Program-made: the position numbers and the translations under genes
Notes under the pieces: generated by a model
The model's database searches: none
Told to the model about the DNA's origin: nothing
The model's input: the letters and a program-made list of their open reading frames with translations, nothing else
Assembly (NCBI GenBank): GCA_009777725.1
Contig: WRLG01000003.1
Coordinates: forward strand, 1 to 64,000
Length of the DNA: 64,000 bases
Source: Oscillospiraceae bacterium
GTDB lineage: Bacteria; Bacillota; Clostridia; Oscillospirales; Ruminococcaceae
Direction: 5' to 3'
Shown: one piece after another, positions 24,600 through 34,342 of the stretch
Layout of the letters: the number at the start of each line of letters is the position of its first letter
Numbering within the stretch: the stretch's first letter is position 1

Positions 24600-26921
24600 A
24601 TGGAACAAATTGCAGGAGATATGGAATTTGACATGGAGACAGCCGCCTTAAAGGAAGAAAACCTCAAGCTAAGGGCAGAGCTTCGCTCCGCAAACCGCGA
24701 ATTAAGCCGCCGCGACCGCACGATTACTTCGCTTGAAAGCAACTTCAATATTAAGATGAATATGTTCCGCTCTCTTGCCGTTGAAAATGAAAAGCGGCAA
24801 AGCTTCCTTAGATATATGATGAAAAGCAGCGCGAATTTTCTGATATTGCTCGACAGCGACTATCATGTTGCATATTGCTCCGATTTATTCCTTCGTGAAA
24901 TCGGAGTAAAGTACTTTAACGAGGTTGAGGGAAAAAGCATCTTTGATGTATACGGCGGATTTTTGAAGGGCGAGCTTCTTGAAGCCATAAAGAAAGGGCT
25001 GACAAGCGCGGCTGAGAAAAACGAAATATATAGGCATGATATTGTTTCGGAGGCTGATGAAAGCGGTAATTACAAGCTTTACCGTATTACAAACACCCCT
25101 ATGTTTGATAACAAACTGAACGGAATTATTATTGACTGGAACGATACCACCGATATAATGAGCGCGAAAAACGAGGCGGAAAGCGCGAACAAGAGCAAAA
25201 GCGAATTTCTCTCAATGGTCTCTCATGAAATCCGTACCCCTTTAAACGCGATATTGGGAATCACTCAGATAGAATTGCAAAAGAGTAACCTGCCGGATGA
25301 TTACGCCTCCGCGCTTGAAAAAATATCAGCCTCCGGCATAGTCCTGCTTGATATTATAAACGATATTCTTGATATATCAAAGATTGAAACAGGTAAGCTA
25401 GAAATATCTCCTGCCGAATACTGCGTCCCTGAATTTATTAACGATACGGTTCACATTAACGCGGTTCGTATCGGTTCAAAGCCTATTGAATTTATACTGG
25501 AGGCAAGCGAATATTTACCCTGCACTCTTTTCGGAGATGAGCTCAGGCTGAAGCAGGTCTTGAATAATCTGCTTTCTAATGCTGTAAAGTATACCGACAA
25601 GGGCTATGTGAAGCTTTCAATCAGCCACGCTAAGGAGGGTGATGACATAACCCTGCGCTTTGTCGTTGAGGACACGGGGCAGGGCTTGACCGAGGATGAC
25701 CAAGCGAAGCTGTTTTCCCCTTACAGGCGATTCAATTTTGAAGCAAACCGCACTACCGAGGGGGTAGGCTTAGGCTTATCAATAGCAAAGAGGTTAGTGA
25801 TTATGATGAACGGCGAAATTGGAGTTCAAAGCGAATATGGGAAAGGCAGCTCATTTTCCGTGACCGTTAAGCAAAAGCCTGTGGGAGATGCCGTTATCGG
25901 GGCTAAGGTATCAGAACAATTGCAAAGCTTCACCTACTCGCGCAAAAGCGGTAAAATGCGCGTTAAACGTATCCTTATGCCTTACGGAAGCGTTTTAATC
26001 GTTGATGATGCCAGAACAAATCTTTACGTTGCAAAAGGGATGATGACTCCCTACAAATTAAAAATTGAAACGGCGGAAAGCGGCTTTGCGGCTATCGAAA
26101 AGGTGATGGAGGGGAACACCTATGACATCATATTTATGGACCACATGATGCCTAAGATGGATGGTATAGAAACAACTAAAAGGCTTCGCTCCATGGGCTA
26201 TGACGGCACAATTATAGCTCTTACCGCAAACGCCTTGACGGGCAACTCGGAGATGTTTAAGCAAAATAACTTTGACGACTATGTTCCCAAGCCTATCGAT
26301 GCTCAGCATTTAGACGATGTATTAAATAAATTTATCCGCGATAAACATGCAGAGGAGACGGTCAGATACGCCGAGGACGAAGCGGATGAAATCGCAAAGC
26401 CCGATTTGAATCCGAGAATATTTGAGATATTCCGCCGCGATGCGGAAAAGGCGGCGGCTAAGCTTAGGCAAACGCTGGAAAGCGGCGATATGAAGCTGTT
26501 CACCACCACCGTTCACGGAATGAAAGCCGCGCTTGCAAACATAGGCGAGCACGAAAAATCCGCTTACGCATACTCAATTGAAAAAGCGGCTCTGAGAGGC
26601 GATTTGGAATTTATAATTGATAACGCGGAGGATTTTATCGAAGTTCTTGAAGAGCTTGTAAAAAATTTAACACCTAAAGAAGCCGCCAATAACGACACCG
26701 GCATAGCGGAGGACAAGGCTTTCCTAAAGGAACAACTTTCGGAAATCATAACTGCCTGCAAACATTATGATGACTCAGCGGCATATAAAGCACTTGACCT
26801 CTTAAAGGAAAAGCCTTGGAAAAATGAAACCATGACAATGCTCGAAGAAATCAGAGACACACTGTTTTTACACAGTGACTTTGAAGAAGCCGCCGAGAAA
26901 GCTTATTCTCTCTCTGATTAA
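24600..26921 (+). CDS. Hybrid histidine kinase (PAS-HisKA-HATPase-REC-HPt)
   Basis: 773 residues, with no membrane segment, so a soluble sensor. Order: coiled coil (10-60), PAS (about 75-190), HisKA with His near 209 in SHEIRTPLN, HATPase with LLSNAVKYTDKG, DTGQGL and GVGLGLSIAKRL, a REC domain with VDDARTNL and Asp near 512 in MDHMMPKMDG, and a C-terminal HPt with His near 638 in VHGMKAALANIG. This is a full phosphorelay in one chain. ATG follows GGGGGG. The FIST protein may supply the signal and the REC-HD-GYP protein may be the final output. An 8-bp GAA-loop hairpin lies in the gap before it. Confidence 0.93.
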   Translation: MEQIAGDMEFDMETAALKEENLKLRAELRSANRELSRRDRTITSLESNFNIKMNMFRSLAVENEKRQSFLRYMMKSSANFLILLDSDYHVAYCSDLFLREIGVKYFNEVEGKSIFDVYGGFLKGELLEAIKKGLTSAAEKNEIYRHDIVSEADESGNYKLYRITNTPMFDNKLNGIIIDWNDTTDIMSAKNEAESANKSKSEFLSMVSHEIRTPLNAILGITQIELQKSNLPDDYASALEKISASGIVLLDIINDILDISKIETGKLEISPAEYCVPEFINDTVHINAVRIGSKPIEFILEASEYLPCTLFGDELRLKQVLNNLLSNAVKYTDKGYVKLSISHAKEGDDITLRFVVEDTGQGLTEDDQAKLFSPYRRFNFEANRTTEGVGLGLSIAKRLVIMMNGEIGVQSEYGKGSSFSVTVKQKPVGDAVIGAKVSEQLQSFTYSRKSGKMRVKRILMPYGSVLIVDDARTNLYVAKGMMTPYKLKIETAESGFAAIEKVMEGNTYDIIFMDHMMPKMDGIETTKRLRSMGYDGTIIALTANALTGNSEMFKQNNFDDYVPKPIDAQHLDDVLNKFIRDKHAEETVRYAEDEADEIAKPDLNPRIFEIFRRDAEKAAAKLRQTLESGDMKLFTTTVHGMKAALANIGEHEKSAYAYSIEKAALRGDLEFIIDNAEDFIEVLEELVKNLTPKEAANNDTGIAEDKAFLKEQLSEIITACKHYDDSAAYKALDLLKEKPWKNETMTMLEEIRDTLFLHSDFEEAAEKAYSLSD

Positions 26922-26955
26922 GTATAATTTCATTCTAAGCGCGAATACTTAAAAT

Positions 26956-27312
26956 ATGAAAAAAGGAAAGCTTTATTACAGCATTTTAGGCATGTCTGCC
27001 GGGCTTGCGAATGGATTATTCGGCTCGGGCGGCGGAATTATCGCCGTACCCATGCTGCAAAAAGCGGATTTACCCGCCAAAAAATCCCATGCCTCATCGC
27101 TTGCTTTAACGCTGCCGCTCTCAATCGTTTCAGCGGTGTTTTACGCATACAAAGACAGCCTAAACTTTAGCCACGCACTCCCTCTTTTGCCCTTTGGGCT
27201 GTTAGGGGCTGTTATCGGTGCGCTTTGGCTGAAAAAAATACCGAATACCCTGCTTAAAAGGGTATTCGGTTTATTGCTGATAACAGCGGGAGGGAGAATT
27301 CTTTTGAGTTGA
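26956..27312 (+). CDS. Half-size TSUP (TauE/SafE) transporter subunit 1
   Basis: 118 residues with about four membrane helices, half the normal 250 of TSUP transporters. It holds the first-repeat signature GLANGLFGSGGGIIAVPML and ends with the short terminal helix of a repeat. TSUP proteins export sulfite, sulfonates or organic anions. The partner gene 35 bp on encodes the second half. No frame joins them, and each has its own start, so this looks like a genuine two-subunit form. Confidence 0.82.
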   Translation: MKKGKLYYSILGMSAGLANGLFGSGGGIIAVPMLQKADLPAKKSHASSLALTLPLSIVSAVFYAYKDSLNFSHALPLLPFGLLGAVIGALWLKKIPNTLLKRVFGLLLITAGGRILLS

Positions 27313-27347
27313 GCATATAGCCTGTTAATTTATAAGGAGTATAGAGC

Positions 27348-27716
27348 ATGGTATGGATGTATATTGCGGCACTGTTAACGGGAATTTTAGCCTCTCTGGG
27401 AGTGGGCGGCGGGATGATATTAATCATATACCTAACAGCCTTTGCCAATATGCCCCAGCTTGAAGCGCAGGGGGTAAACCTTGTTTTCTTCATTCCGATA
27501 GCGGCTCTTTCGGTGACCATACACACCAAAAACAAGCTTATAGAGTGGAGAAAATTAGTGCCTTCCATAATCGCAGGGCTGGCGTTTGCGGCGGCGGGGG
27601 TTTTTCTCGCGGATTATATAGGCTCTCCCATGCTGAGTAAAATATTTGCCGGATTGATTATTTTGGTAGGAGTTAAGGAATTTTTTTACAAGCCTAATCA
27701 AAGCGATTCTTCCTAA
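27348..27716 (+). CDS. Half-size TSUP (TauE/SafE) transporter subunit 2
   Basis: 122 residues, about four helices, second-repeat signature GILASLGVGGGMILIIYLT. AAGGAG lies ten bases before the ATG. It probably pairs with the preceding protein to form one complete transporter. The end overlaps the convergent ruvX end by 23 bp. Substrate unknown. Confidence 0.82.
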   Translation: MVWMYIAALLTGILASLGVGGGMILIIYLTAFANMPQLEAQGVNLVFFIPIAALSVTIHTKNKLIEWRKLVPSIIAGLAFAAAGVFLADYIGSPMLSKIFAGLIILVGVKEFFYKPNQSDSS

Positions 27717-28116
27717 AAGCAATATAATTTTCAAGAATAATCACAGCCGCTACGGCATCAACAACTGCTTTTCTCTTTTTACCTCTTACATTCACGGTAT
27801 TGAGGTAGTTATGCGCCAGGGCTGTAGTGTGCCGCTCATCAAAAAGCTCTGCGGGCAAGCCCGAAAGCTTTTCGATAAGAGCTGAGAGCCGCTCGCATTT
27901 TTCAGCCCTCTCCCCTACCGCATTACTCATGCTCTTAGGATAACCGATGACTATTAATTCCGCGCCTGCGACTTTCGCATACTCTGCGGCTTTTTCGGCG
28001 CAACGGTTAAAATTTTTCTCCTCAATCACTGCAAGCGGAGAAGCAAGGATTTCACCTGCATCGCATACGGCAAGCCCCGTCCTGCTCTCCCCGTAGTCAA
28101 CGGACATTATAACCAA
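27694..28116 (-). CDS. ruvX: Putative pre-16S rRNA nuclease / Holliday-junction resolvase-like protein (YqgF)
   Basis: 140 residues, RNase H-like fold, the usual length for YqgF/RuvX, involved in 16S rRNA 5' end maturation. Catalytic acidic residues are seen at Asp7 in SVDYGESRTG, in the FDERHTT motif and in VVDAVAA. GYPKSMSN is the conserved middle loop. Convergent with the TSUP genes. Confidence 0.92.
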   Translation of the reverse strand: MVIMSVDYGESRTGLAVCDAGEILASPLAVIEEKNFNRCAEKAAEYAKVAGAELIVIGYPKSMSNAVGERAEKCERLSALIEKLSGLPAELFDERHTTALAHNYLNTVNVRGKKRKAVVDAVAAVIILENYIAFRKNRFD

Positions 28117-28133
28117 TTCAAAACCTCCGTTAT

Positions 28134-28166
28134 CAAAGCCTGTTCAGAGATATTGAACAGGCTTTG
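28134..28166. repeat. Perfect 13-bp hairpin between GH13 and ruvX genes
   Basis: CAAAGCCTGTTCA and TGAACAGGCTTTG around a 7-base loop. No T-tract follows on the minus strand, so it is at best a weak terminator of the GH13 gene. AAGCCTGTT(C/T)A-like pieces recur near 12972 and 37087. Confidence 0.55.
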
Positions 28167-28201
28167 GAAATTCATAAGACTATAACTATGAATACGGCTT
28201 A

Positions 28202-29959
28202 TCAATTGTTGATTAATCCAAACCTCGGCTTAATATTGCCGTGGTCGTTAACATCCTCTAAGAACATATCAAGCGGACGAACCCAGATTTCCGGCTTGCC
28301 GTTCAGAGCCATGTAAACAACCTGCTTCTCGCAATTCTCATGGTCATTCGCAACATGCAGGACGGTGTAATCCCCGCCTTTAAAATGCCTGTAATGACCG
28401 CCCAGAACAATACTGCGCCCCGCAGGAACTCCCGCAGATGCTACTCCGCCTTTACTTTGCCCGACTTTCGGCTCAGCGGGCGGCTCGGCAGGAGGTACGT
28501 TTGATTTAGGAGGAGCACTGCTTGAAGCCGCTTTGACCGCGGGAGCTTTAACTGCGGGAGCTTCGGCGGCGGGCTGAGGCGGCGTTACAGAATCCGGCTT
28601 AACTCCTTTAACAGCCAATTCCGAATCCAACTCCGCAAGAACCATAGAAGTGTTTTTAGGCACGGAAATGTTTACCCTGCCATTCAAAACAGAGTATCTT
28701 TTTCCGCTCAAAAGGTCGGTAAGCCATGCGTATTTGGTCATAAAGCTGAAAGTATAATCAGATTCGCCGATGTTAAGAGCGATATAAACCTGACTGCCGT
28801 CCTTTTCGCGCATAAACAAAAATGTCTGATTCCTAAGCTCAATTGTAGAATATTTACCCGACTGCACAGCCGGATTCTCAATACGTATTTTTCCCAATGC
28901 GGCAATATGCGACATTAGTTTTCCATCGCCTTTTTTTATATCATCAAGGCTTAATTCGGGTCTCACAGGCAAATCCGCATCCGCTCCCCTTGTCTTAACT
29001 CCGGGCAAGCCCCATTCGCTTCCGTAATAAACAGACGGAACGCCGTACATCATATACATCATAGTGTAACAACATTCGGCAAGCCCTGGGCTTTTCAGCA
29101 CGGAGGTCAAACGTGAAACATCGTGATTGTCCAAAAAATTATACAAATACCTTTTTAGGCTGATTCCCTGCTCTATGTTATGGGCAATCTCAAAATAATT
29201 CTTGTCGTTATGCGCCGAGTAGATGCCTTTATAGCACTGATAGTTGGTTACGCTGTCAAACATATCATTATTCGCCCAGCGGCTGTAATCGCCGTGTATA
29301 ATCTCGCCCATAAGCCAGAAATCGGGCTTAAGTCCGCGTGCAAAGCTGCATATCTGCTTTATAAAGCCATCCGGCAGGCAGTCCGCCGCGTCAAAACGTA
29401 TACCGTCTATATCAAACTCATCTACCCATGCTTTAACAGCCTGCAAGAGATGCTCTGCGGCACCTTGATTATGCAAATCAAGCTTAACAAGGTTATAATG
29501 ACCGTTCCATCCGTCATATGAAAAGCTGTCTCCGTAAGGCGAACGCGCCCCGAAGTTCAGACCCGCGAACCAATCCTTATACTTTGAGGCTTGACCGTTT
29601 TTCTGCAAATCAACAAAAGCGGCATGGTCTCTGCCGACATGATTAAAAACGCCGTCCAAAACCACCTTAATTCCGTTTTCATGAAGGGCATCGCAAACCT
29701 CCTTGAAGTCTTCGTTCGTACCCAGCCGTTTGTCAATGGTATAATAATCGTTGGTATCGTAGCCATGCTCCACAGACTCAAAAACAGGTCCGAAATACAC
29801 AGCGTTCATATTAAGCGACTTAATATGAGGAATCCATTTGATTACCTTCTTAATGCGCGGCTTCGCGGTTTCCGAAGCGTCCTTTCTATACCTTTCGCAC
29901 CCGCAAAACCCCAGCGGGTAAATGTGATAGATATTCGCCTTTTCAATCCAATGCGCCAT
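28202..29959 (-). CDS. GH13 alpha-amylase-family enzyme fused to a DUF1653 domain
   Basis: 585 residues, no signal peptide, so cytosolic. Residues 1-430 are a GH13 barrel: region I DGVFNHV (102-108), nucleophile Asp190 in GIRFDA, acid Glu219 in MGE and Asp280 in DNHD. The sequence resembles maltodextrin-acting neopullulanase/cyclomaltodextrinase types without their N-terminal domain. A Pro/Ala/Lys-rich linker (about 440-515) leads to a DUF1653 domain (GGHYRHFKGGDYTVLHVA ... IWVRPLDMFLE), normally a free-standing small protein of unknown function. Probably acts on glycogen-derived dextrins together with glgP at 52 kb. Confidence 0.9.
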   Translation of the reverse strand: MAHWIEKANIYHIYPLGFCGCERYRKDASETAKPRIKKVIKWIPHIKSLNMNAVYFGPVFESVEHGYDTNDYYTIDKRLGTNEDFKEVCDALHENGIKVVLDGVFNHVGRDHAAFVDLQKNGQASKYKDWFAGLNFGARSPYGDSFSYDGWNGHYNLVKLDLHNQGAAEHLLQAVKAWVDEFDIDGIRFDAADCLPDGFIKQICSFARGLKPDFWLMGEIIHGDYSRWANNDMFDSVTNYQCYKGIYSAHNDKNYFEIAHNIEQGISLKRYLYNFLDNHDVSRLTSVLKSPGLAECCYTMMYMMYGVPSVYYGSEWGLPGVKTRGADADLPVRPELSLDDIKKGDGKLMSHIAALGKIRIENPAVQSGKYSTIELRNQTFLFMREKDGSQVYIALNIGESDYTFSFMTKYAWLTDLLSGKRYSVLNGRVNISVPKNTSMVLAELDSELAVKGVKPDSVTPPQPAAEAPAVKAPAVKAASSSAPPKSNVPPAEPPAEPKVGQSKGGVASAGVPAGRSIVLGGHYRHFKGGDYTVLHVANDHENCEKQVVYMALNGKPEIWVRPLDMFLEDVNDHGNIKPRFGLINN

Positions 29960-30057
29960 AACGGATACAGTCCTCCTTTTAGTAGTTATAGGTAACGCCT
30001 TAGCGATAAAATCCCCGTCTCCTTATTGAACAGAGCTTACGGGGAGGTTTAAGTTTA

Positions 30058-30086
30058 ATTATACCTTATTCATGGGGATAAGTCAA
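30058..30086 (-). promoter_or_regulatory. Promoter of the GH13 gene
   Basis: TTGACT, 17 bases, TATAAT on the minus strand, about 100 bp before the ATG. The leader holds a CCCCGT/ACGGGG inverted repeat (about 30012-30045) without a T-run. Confidence 0.72.
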
Positions 30087-30168
30087 GTATAAATTTTACA
30101 GGGGTTAGGGCACGGCGTTCAAGCCAAACGCACAAACGGATCAATGCGGTGAACCTGTCTTAAAACCC

Positions 30169-30197
30169 TTGCAAATCTTACTAAAATGTGCTATAAT
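30169..30197 (+). promoter_or_regulatory. Promoter of the FtsX-type permease gene
   Basis: TTGCAA, 17 bases, TATAAT. It closely resembles the promoter at 5815-5843, including an AAAATGTG stretch just before the -10 box. Confidence 0.75.
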
Positions 30198-30259
30198 ACA
30201 GCTATGGATAACTTAATAGCCATTCAATTTTAAAAAAATTTCCGGGAGGCACCTAACCT

Positions 30260-33200
30260 ATGCGCTTCACGCTAATTATTAGAACCCTGCTCCGCTCCCC
30301 TATCAAAACGATTTTGACCTTTACGCTTATAGCGGCGGCGGGCTTTGCAGTGTTTTCGAGGGTGTTGGACAGTACTGCAACCAACCGTGAAATGAATCGC
30401 GCCGTCAGCTACTATAGGGGTGTTTCGGCGATTGATACGGGCGTTGAAAATATGTGGTGGCATTTTGGCAGTTATCTGCCGAATAGTGCTATAGGTAACG
30501 ACCCTCGGAATCCGTCAAAGTTACCGCCGCCGACTTTAACTGCGGAGCATGTTGCCGCTTTTTCGGCTCTTCCGGGCGTGAGTAGCACGGATATTCGCTA
30601 TATGACAAGCGGTTTGATAGACGGGCTTGAAATGATTGATTTACAAGAGCCGTATAAAACTCAATACAGTTACACCGACAGATTTGTTATAGAGGGGACA
30701 ATCAGCGGAATAAAACTTGAAAACATTTGGGGTGTAGACAAAAATCATATATATTTAACCGATATAAAACAGCTTGCGGGAGCGTTACCGCTTCAAGCCG
30801 GGGAAACTGCTGTCATAGCCTCGCCGACTGATGATTTTGCGGCTTGGGGGATTATGGAGCGGTCTGTTTATTCCCTGCGTGACAACCCTTACGGGCAGGA
30901 TTTTATAGACTATTTGGAAATCGGCGAGCGATGTGTTATCATAGGAAGATGGGATTCACGGGGCTTGCATGGCATTTCGCAAGACGGCTTTGAACATATG
31001 GAAGCCTTTATCGGCGACTATGATACGTCCGATTACGTTCATGCGTTCTATTCCCTTGACGGAAAGCCTAATAATTATCTTGAAACGGAAGAATTTGCGA
31101 ATCTGAAAAAAATAGTGGAGATAACTAACCATGATTTAAAAGCCTTTAATATGGTATACACCTCCGACCTGCTCTCAATCCCCTATTTTAACGAGGGCAA
31201 TATGATTATAAAAGAGGGGCGGGCGATAACGGCGGCTGATGAAAATGCTTGCGTTATCAACAATGTCCTCGCTCAAACTAACGGCTTAGGCGTAGGCGAT
31301 AAACTAACGGTTGAGCTGTATAACAAGCTGCTCATGCAGCACGGCGGCATGGGGGCGACTGCTGTAATTCCCGAACGCTTCGGAGAACCCGCAGGGATAG
31401 CGGAGCTTGAAATAGTCGGCATTTATGCCGACCTTGCGCCAACCTATGAGCGGCACGGAGATATATGGTGGTGGTATTCGCCGAATACTATCTTTGTGCC
31501 GCACTCGCTTTTGCCTATAGAAATCCCCGCCGACCACCCGATTTACCCCGGCGAATTCAGCCTTATTGCAGACGACCCCTTTATGCTTCAAACATTCCTT
31601 GACGAAGCCCGGGCACTTGCAAAAGAAATGGGCTTAAAGCTTCGGTTTTCGGATAAGGGCTGGCGCAGAGCTTCGGAGCATATTGATGCAGGGCAGAAAA
31701 TGTCGCTTTTAACAATGCTTATGCTCCTCTGTGCTTCTGCCATTGCCATATTTCTTACATTCTATTTATATATAGCCCGCGAGAAGAAAAGCTTTGCGAT
31801 TATGAGAGCTTTGGGGACGCCGCTGAAAAAAGCGAGGAATACGCTTGCGTTGCCGATTGTTATTTTATCGGCTGCTGCCGTTTTATGCGGCGGATTTGCG
31901 GGGCTGATTTACGCTCAAAATGCAATTATTGAAATGGCAAATCAGCTGGCTTTGTCGGTAACAATCGAGTATATCCCCGACACGGCTTTGCCTGTAAACA
32001 GCATATTTTTATGCGTTGCGGGTGAATTTTTGTTTATATTTTCAGTTTTGGCATTATTTATCAAAAAGCTTGAAAAAACGCCTGTTTTAGAATTATTGCA
32101 GGGCGAAACGGCTGAAACCAAAGCTAAAAAAGGCGAACCGACAACTAACAAAGAGGAAGTAACTCCGCTTGCCTTTGCCCTGCCCGAAATGCCGCAAACA
32201 GGGGTACATTCGGCGTTTCGCCATGTTTTTCGCTATATCTTGCGGCATATCAGGCGGGCTAAGCTGAAATCAATCGCCGCTGTTATTTTAGCCCTGCTTT
32301 TGACGGGTTCTTGCGGCTTGCTCTCAATCATCAAGCTGTCTTACATAGAATTATTCGAGCAAACCGAAATCCGGGGCTATTTGACTAATTTTACTTCAAG
32401 GGCAGTTACCGAAGCCGAAAAATCGGAATTAATTGAGAATTTTTATTACAGCGGCGGTTTCCCCGTAATTTATAACGGAATTTTCAATCATAACGACGGC
32501 TATTATTTTGCTGTTACCAATGATTTTGATAAATATGTAACCGCCCTGTCGCCTTTTGAATATGACGTGTGGTACGGCGACGGTTACGGTGCGGGGTTTT
32601 TCAGTAAGGGTGACAGCGAATCAAGGCTTATCGTTATCGGCAACGGCTTAGCGGCAACGCTCGGAGTTGCCCCCGGCGATGGCGTGCATTTATTCGGCAG
32701 GGAACGGGCACAGGTTTTCGCAGATGTTTTCGGTACGGAGGGTTACGAGAGTAAGATAGAGAAAAATCAAATCAGATTCACGGTTGCGGGGATAGTCACG
32801 TCGCAAGACAGGCGAATCGCCGAGGGCATTTTCGCGCCGAACAGCAATACGGCTCAAAAAATCAATTCAGCGGAGAACCCGTTTGCAGTTGAGTTTGCCG
32901 AATTTACCGCCGCCGATAAGGAGAATCTGCATCAGCTAATCGAATATTTAGATGAGCTTTCCCGCTCTGAACACCTCTATCAGGGAGAAGTGCTGTATCA
33001 CCTTGATATTTCCGAAATTGATAACATAAAGCGGATTCGTGAACTGTTGACAATGCTTTTCCCCCTAGCTTTAGCGGCGGCGGTTATAATCGGCTTGACT
33101 GCTCCTTTGTTAATCATAGCACAGTCTTCAAAAGAAGCGGCAATTCTGCGAATTTTGGGGACAACGAAACTGCGAGCCCGCCTAATGCTCACCATTGAGC

Positions 33201-33382
33201 AAATCAGCCTATGTGTTTTCGGAGTTATTTTTTCATCTGCCGGTTTATTTATCTATAATTCGGAGCTGTTTATCAAAGATATAAATTCACTTTTGCTTTG
33301 CGTAATATCATATCTTTTACCCTGCATGTCAGCGGCGATTATTGCGGCTGATTATGTTACTAAAAAAATTAAGGTTTTGTGA
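30260..33382 (+). CDS. Large FtsX-type ABC transporter permease
   Basis: 1040 residues. One N-terminal helix (about 12-35), a long extracellular MacB-like domain, three helices around 485-600 with FYLYIAREKKSFAIMRALGT, an inner helix near 670-690, a second extracellular domain and a last three-helix FtsX block (about 930-1040). This is the duplicated 4+4-helix plan of the MacB/LolE family. Such permeases move lipids, peptides or antibiotics or act as mechanotransmitters with an ABC ATPase. No ATPase gene is adjacent, so the partner must be elsewhere. GGGAGG precedes the ATG. Confidence 0.85.
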   Translation: MRFTLIIRTLLRSPIKTILTFTLIAAAGFAVFSRVLDSTATNREMNRAVSYYRGVSAIDTGVENMWWHFGSYLPNSAIGNDPRNPSKLPPPTLTAEHVAAFSALPGVSSTDIRYMTSGLIDGLEMIDLQEPYKTQYSYTDRFVIEGTISGIKLENIWGVDKNHIYLTDIKQLAGALPLQAGETAVIASPTDDFAAWGIMERSVYSLRDNPYGQDFIDYLEIGERCVIIGRWDSRGLHGISQDGFEHMEAFIGDYDTSDYVHAFYSLDGKPNNYLETEEFANLKKIVEITNHDLKAFNMVYTSDLLSIPYFNEGNMIIKEGRAITAADENACVINNVLAQTNGLGVGDKLTVELYNKLLMQHGGMGATAVIPERFGEPAGIAELEIVGIYADLAPTYERHGDIWWWYSPNTIFVPHSLLPIEIPADHPIYPGEFSLIADDPFMLQTFLDEARALAKEMGLKLRFSDKGWRRASEHIDAGQKMSLLTMLMLLCASAIAIFLTFYLYIAREKKSFAIMRALGTPLKKARNTLALPIVILSAAAVLCGGFAGLIYAQNAIIEMANQLALSVTIEYIPDTALPVNSIFLCVAGEFLFIFSVLALFIKKLEKTPVLELLQGETAETKAKKGEPTTNKEEVTPLAFALPEMPQTGVHSAFRHVFRYILRHIRRAKLKSIAAVILALLLTGSCGLLSIIKLSYIELFEQTEIRGYLTNFTSRAVTEAEKSELIENFYYSGGFPVIYNGIFNHNDGYYFAVTNDFDKYVTALSPFEYDVWYGDGYGAGFFSKGDSESRLIVIGNGLAATLGVAPGDGVHLFGRERAQVFADVFGTEGYESKIEKNQIRFTVAGIVTSQDRRIAEGIFAPNSNTAQKINSAENPFAVEFAEFTAADKENLHQLIEYLDELSRSEHLYQGEVLYHLDISEIDNIKRIRELLTMLFPLALAAAVIIGLTAPLLIIAQSSKEAAILRILGTTKLRARLMLTIEQISLCVFGVIFSSAGLFIYNSELFIKDINSLLLCVISYLLPCMSAAIIAADYVTKKIKVL

Positions 33383-33449
33383 AACGCTTTGGATAGAGCG
33401 TAGTCATATATGTAAATCAATTGATAATTGAGAATGGAGGATAATAGAA

Positions 33450-34310
33450 ATGGATAAGTTAAAAGTGCCGGAATATAAGCGGTTCGAGGATATAATGCAA
33501 ATTCGCAGTGACGGAAGCGAGTATTGGTCTGCAAGGGAGCTTGCTCTTGCTCTTGATTATGTTCAATGGCGAAATTTTACAAAGGTTATTGATAAAGCTA
33601 TGATAGCCTGCAAAACAAGCGGACATGAGGTTTTGCACGATTTTGCTGACGTCAGCAAAATCGTAGAAGCGGGAGCAATGGAAAAGAAAATTAAGGATTA
33701 TGAATTATCTCGCTATGCCTGTTATCTCATCGTTCAAAACGGCGACCCTCGAAAGGAAGTTATCGCTCTGGGGCAAACATATTTCGCTATCCAAACTTAT
33801 CGGCAAGAGGTAAGAGACAGATTTAACCAACTTGATGAGGATAGTCGGCGGCTTGTCATTCGAGGCGATATAAAGCAATGGAATCAATTGCTTGCCCAAG
33901 CGGCTCGTGATGCCGGAGTTATAACTAATGAAGAATTTGCAACATTCCAAAATGCCGGGTATATGGGCTTGTACGGCGGTCTGATGGTTGAAGATATTCA
34001 CGAAAGGAAAGGGCTTAAAACCCGTGAAAAAATCCTTGACTTTATGGGAAGCACGGAATTAATCGCTAATCTTTTCCGTATTTCGCAAACTGAAGAAAAG
34101 CTAAAGCGTGATAACGTCAGCACAGCCGCAGAGGCTAGCGTGGTTCACAATGCGGTTGGAAATGAAGTCCGAGCTGCTATCAAACGTGTCGGCGGAACAA
34201 TGCCCGAAGATTTACCGACCCCCGAAAAGAGCATTGTCCAAATCGAGAAAGAACAGCTTACGGAATTAAAACGCAGAGCAGGCAAAAAGCCGCTTATGCT
34301 GGATGAATAA
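33450..34310 (+). CDS. dinD: DNA-damage-inducible protein D
   Basis: 286 residues, full length for DinD. An N-terminal BRO-N-like region (YWSARELALALDYVQWRNF) and the DinD core (LSRYACYLIVQNGDPRK, YFAIQTYRQE, ERKGLKTREKILDFMGSTELIANLFRI). In E. coli DinD is SOS-induced and inhibits RecA filaments, but in many genomes it is sporadic and may be horizontally moved. No clear LexA box could be seen in the 67-bp gap before it. GGAGG lies before the ATG. Confidence 0.9.
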   Translation: MDKLKVPEYKRFEDIMQIRSDGSEYWSARELALALDYVQWRNFTKVIDKAMIACKTSGHEVLHDFADVSKIVEAGAMEKKIKDYELSRYACYLIVQNGDPRKEVIALGQTYFAIQTYRQEVRDRFNQLDEDSRRLVIRGDIKQWNQLLAQAARDAGVITNEEFATFQNAGYMGLYGGLMVEDIHERKGLKTREKILDFMGSTELIANLFRISQTEEKLKRDNVSTAAEASVVHNAVGNEVRAAIKRVGGTMPEDLPTPEKSIVQIEKEQLTELKRRAGKKPLMLDE

Positions 34311-34342
34311 CTAAATTAGCCATGAAAGGAAAAGTGAAATAT

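Noticed and set aside
30012-30045. CCCCGT/ACGGGG repeat in the GH13 leader as a riboswitch
   Set aside because: Too small and without a conserved core that I can recognise; no terminator or RBS-masking partner is seen.
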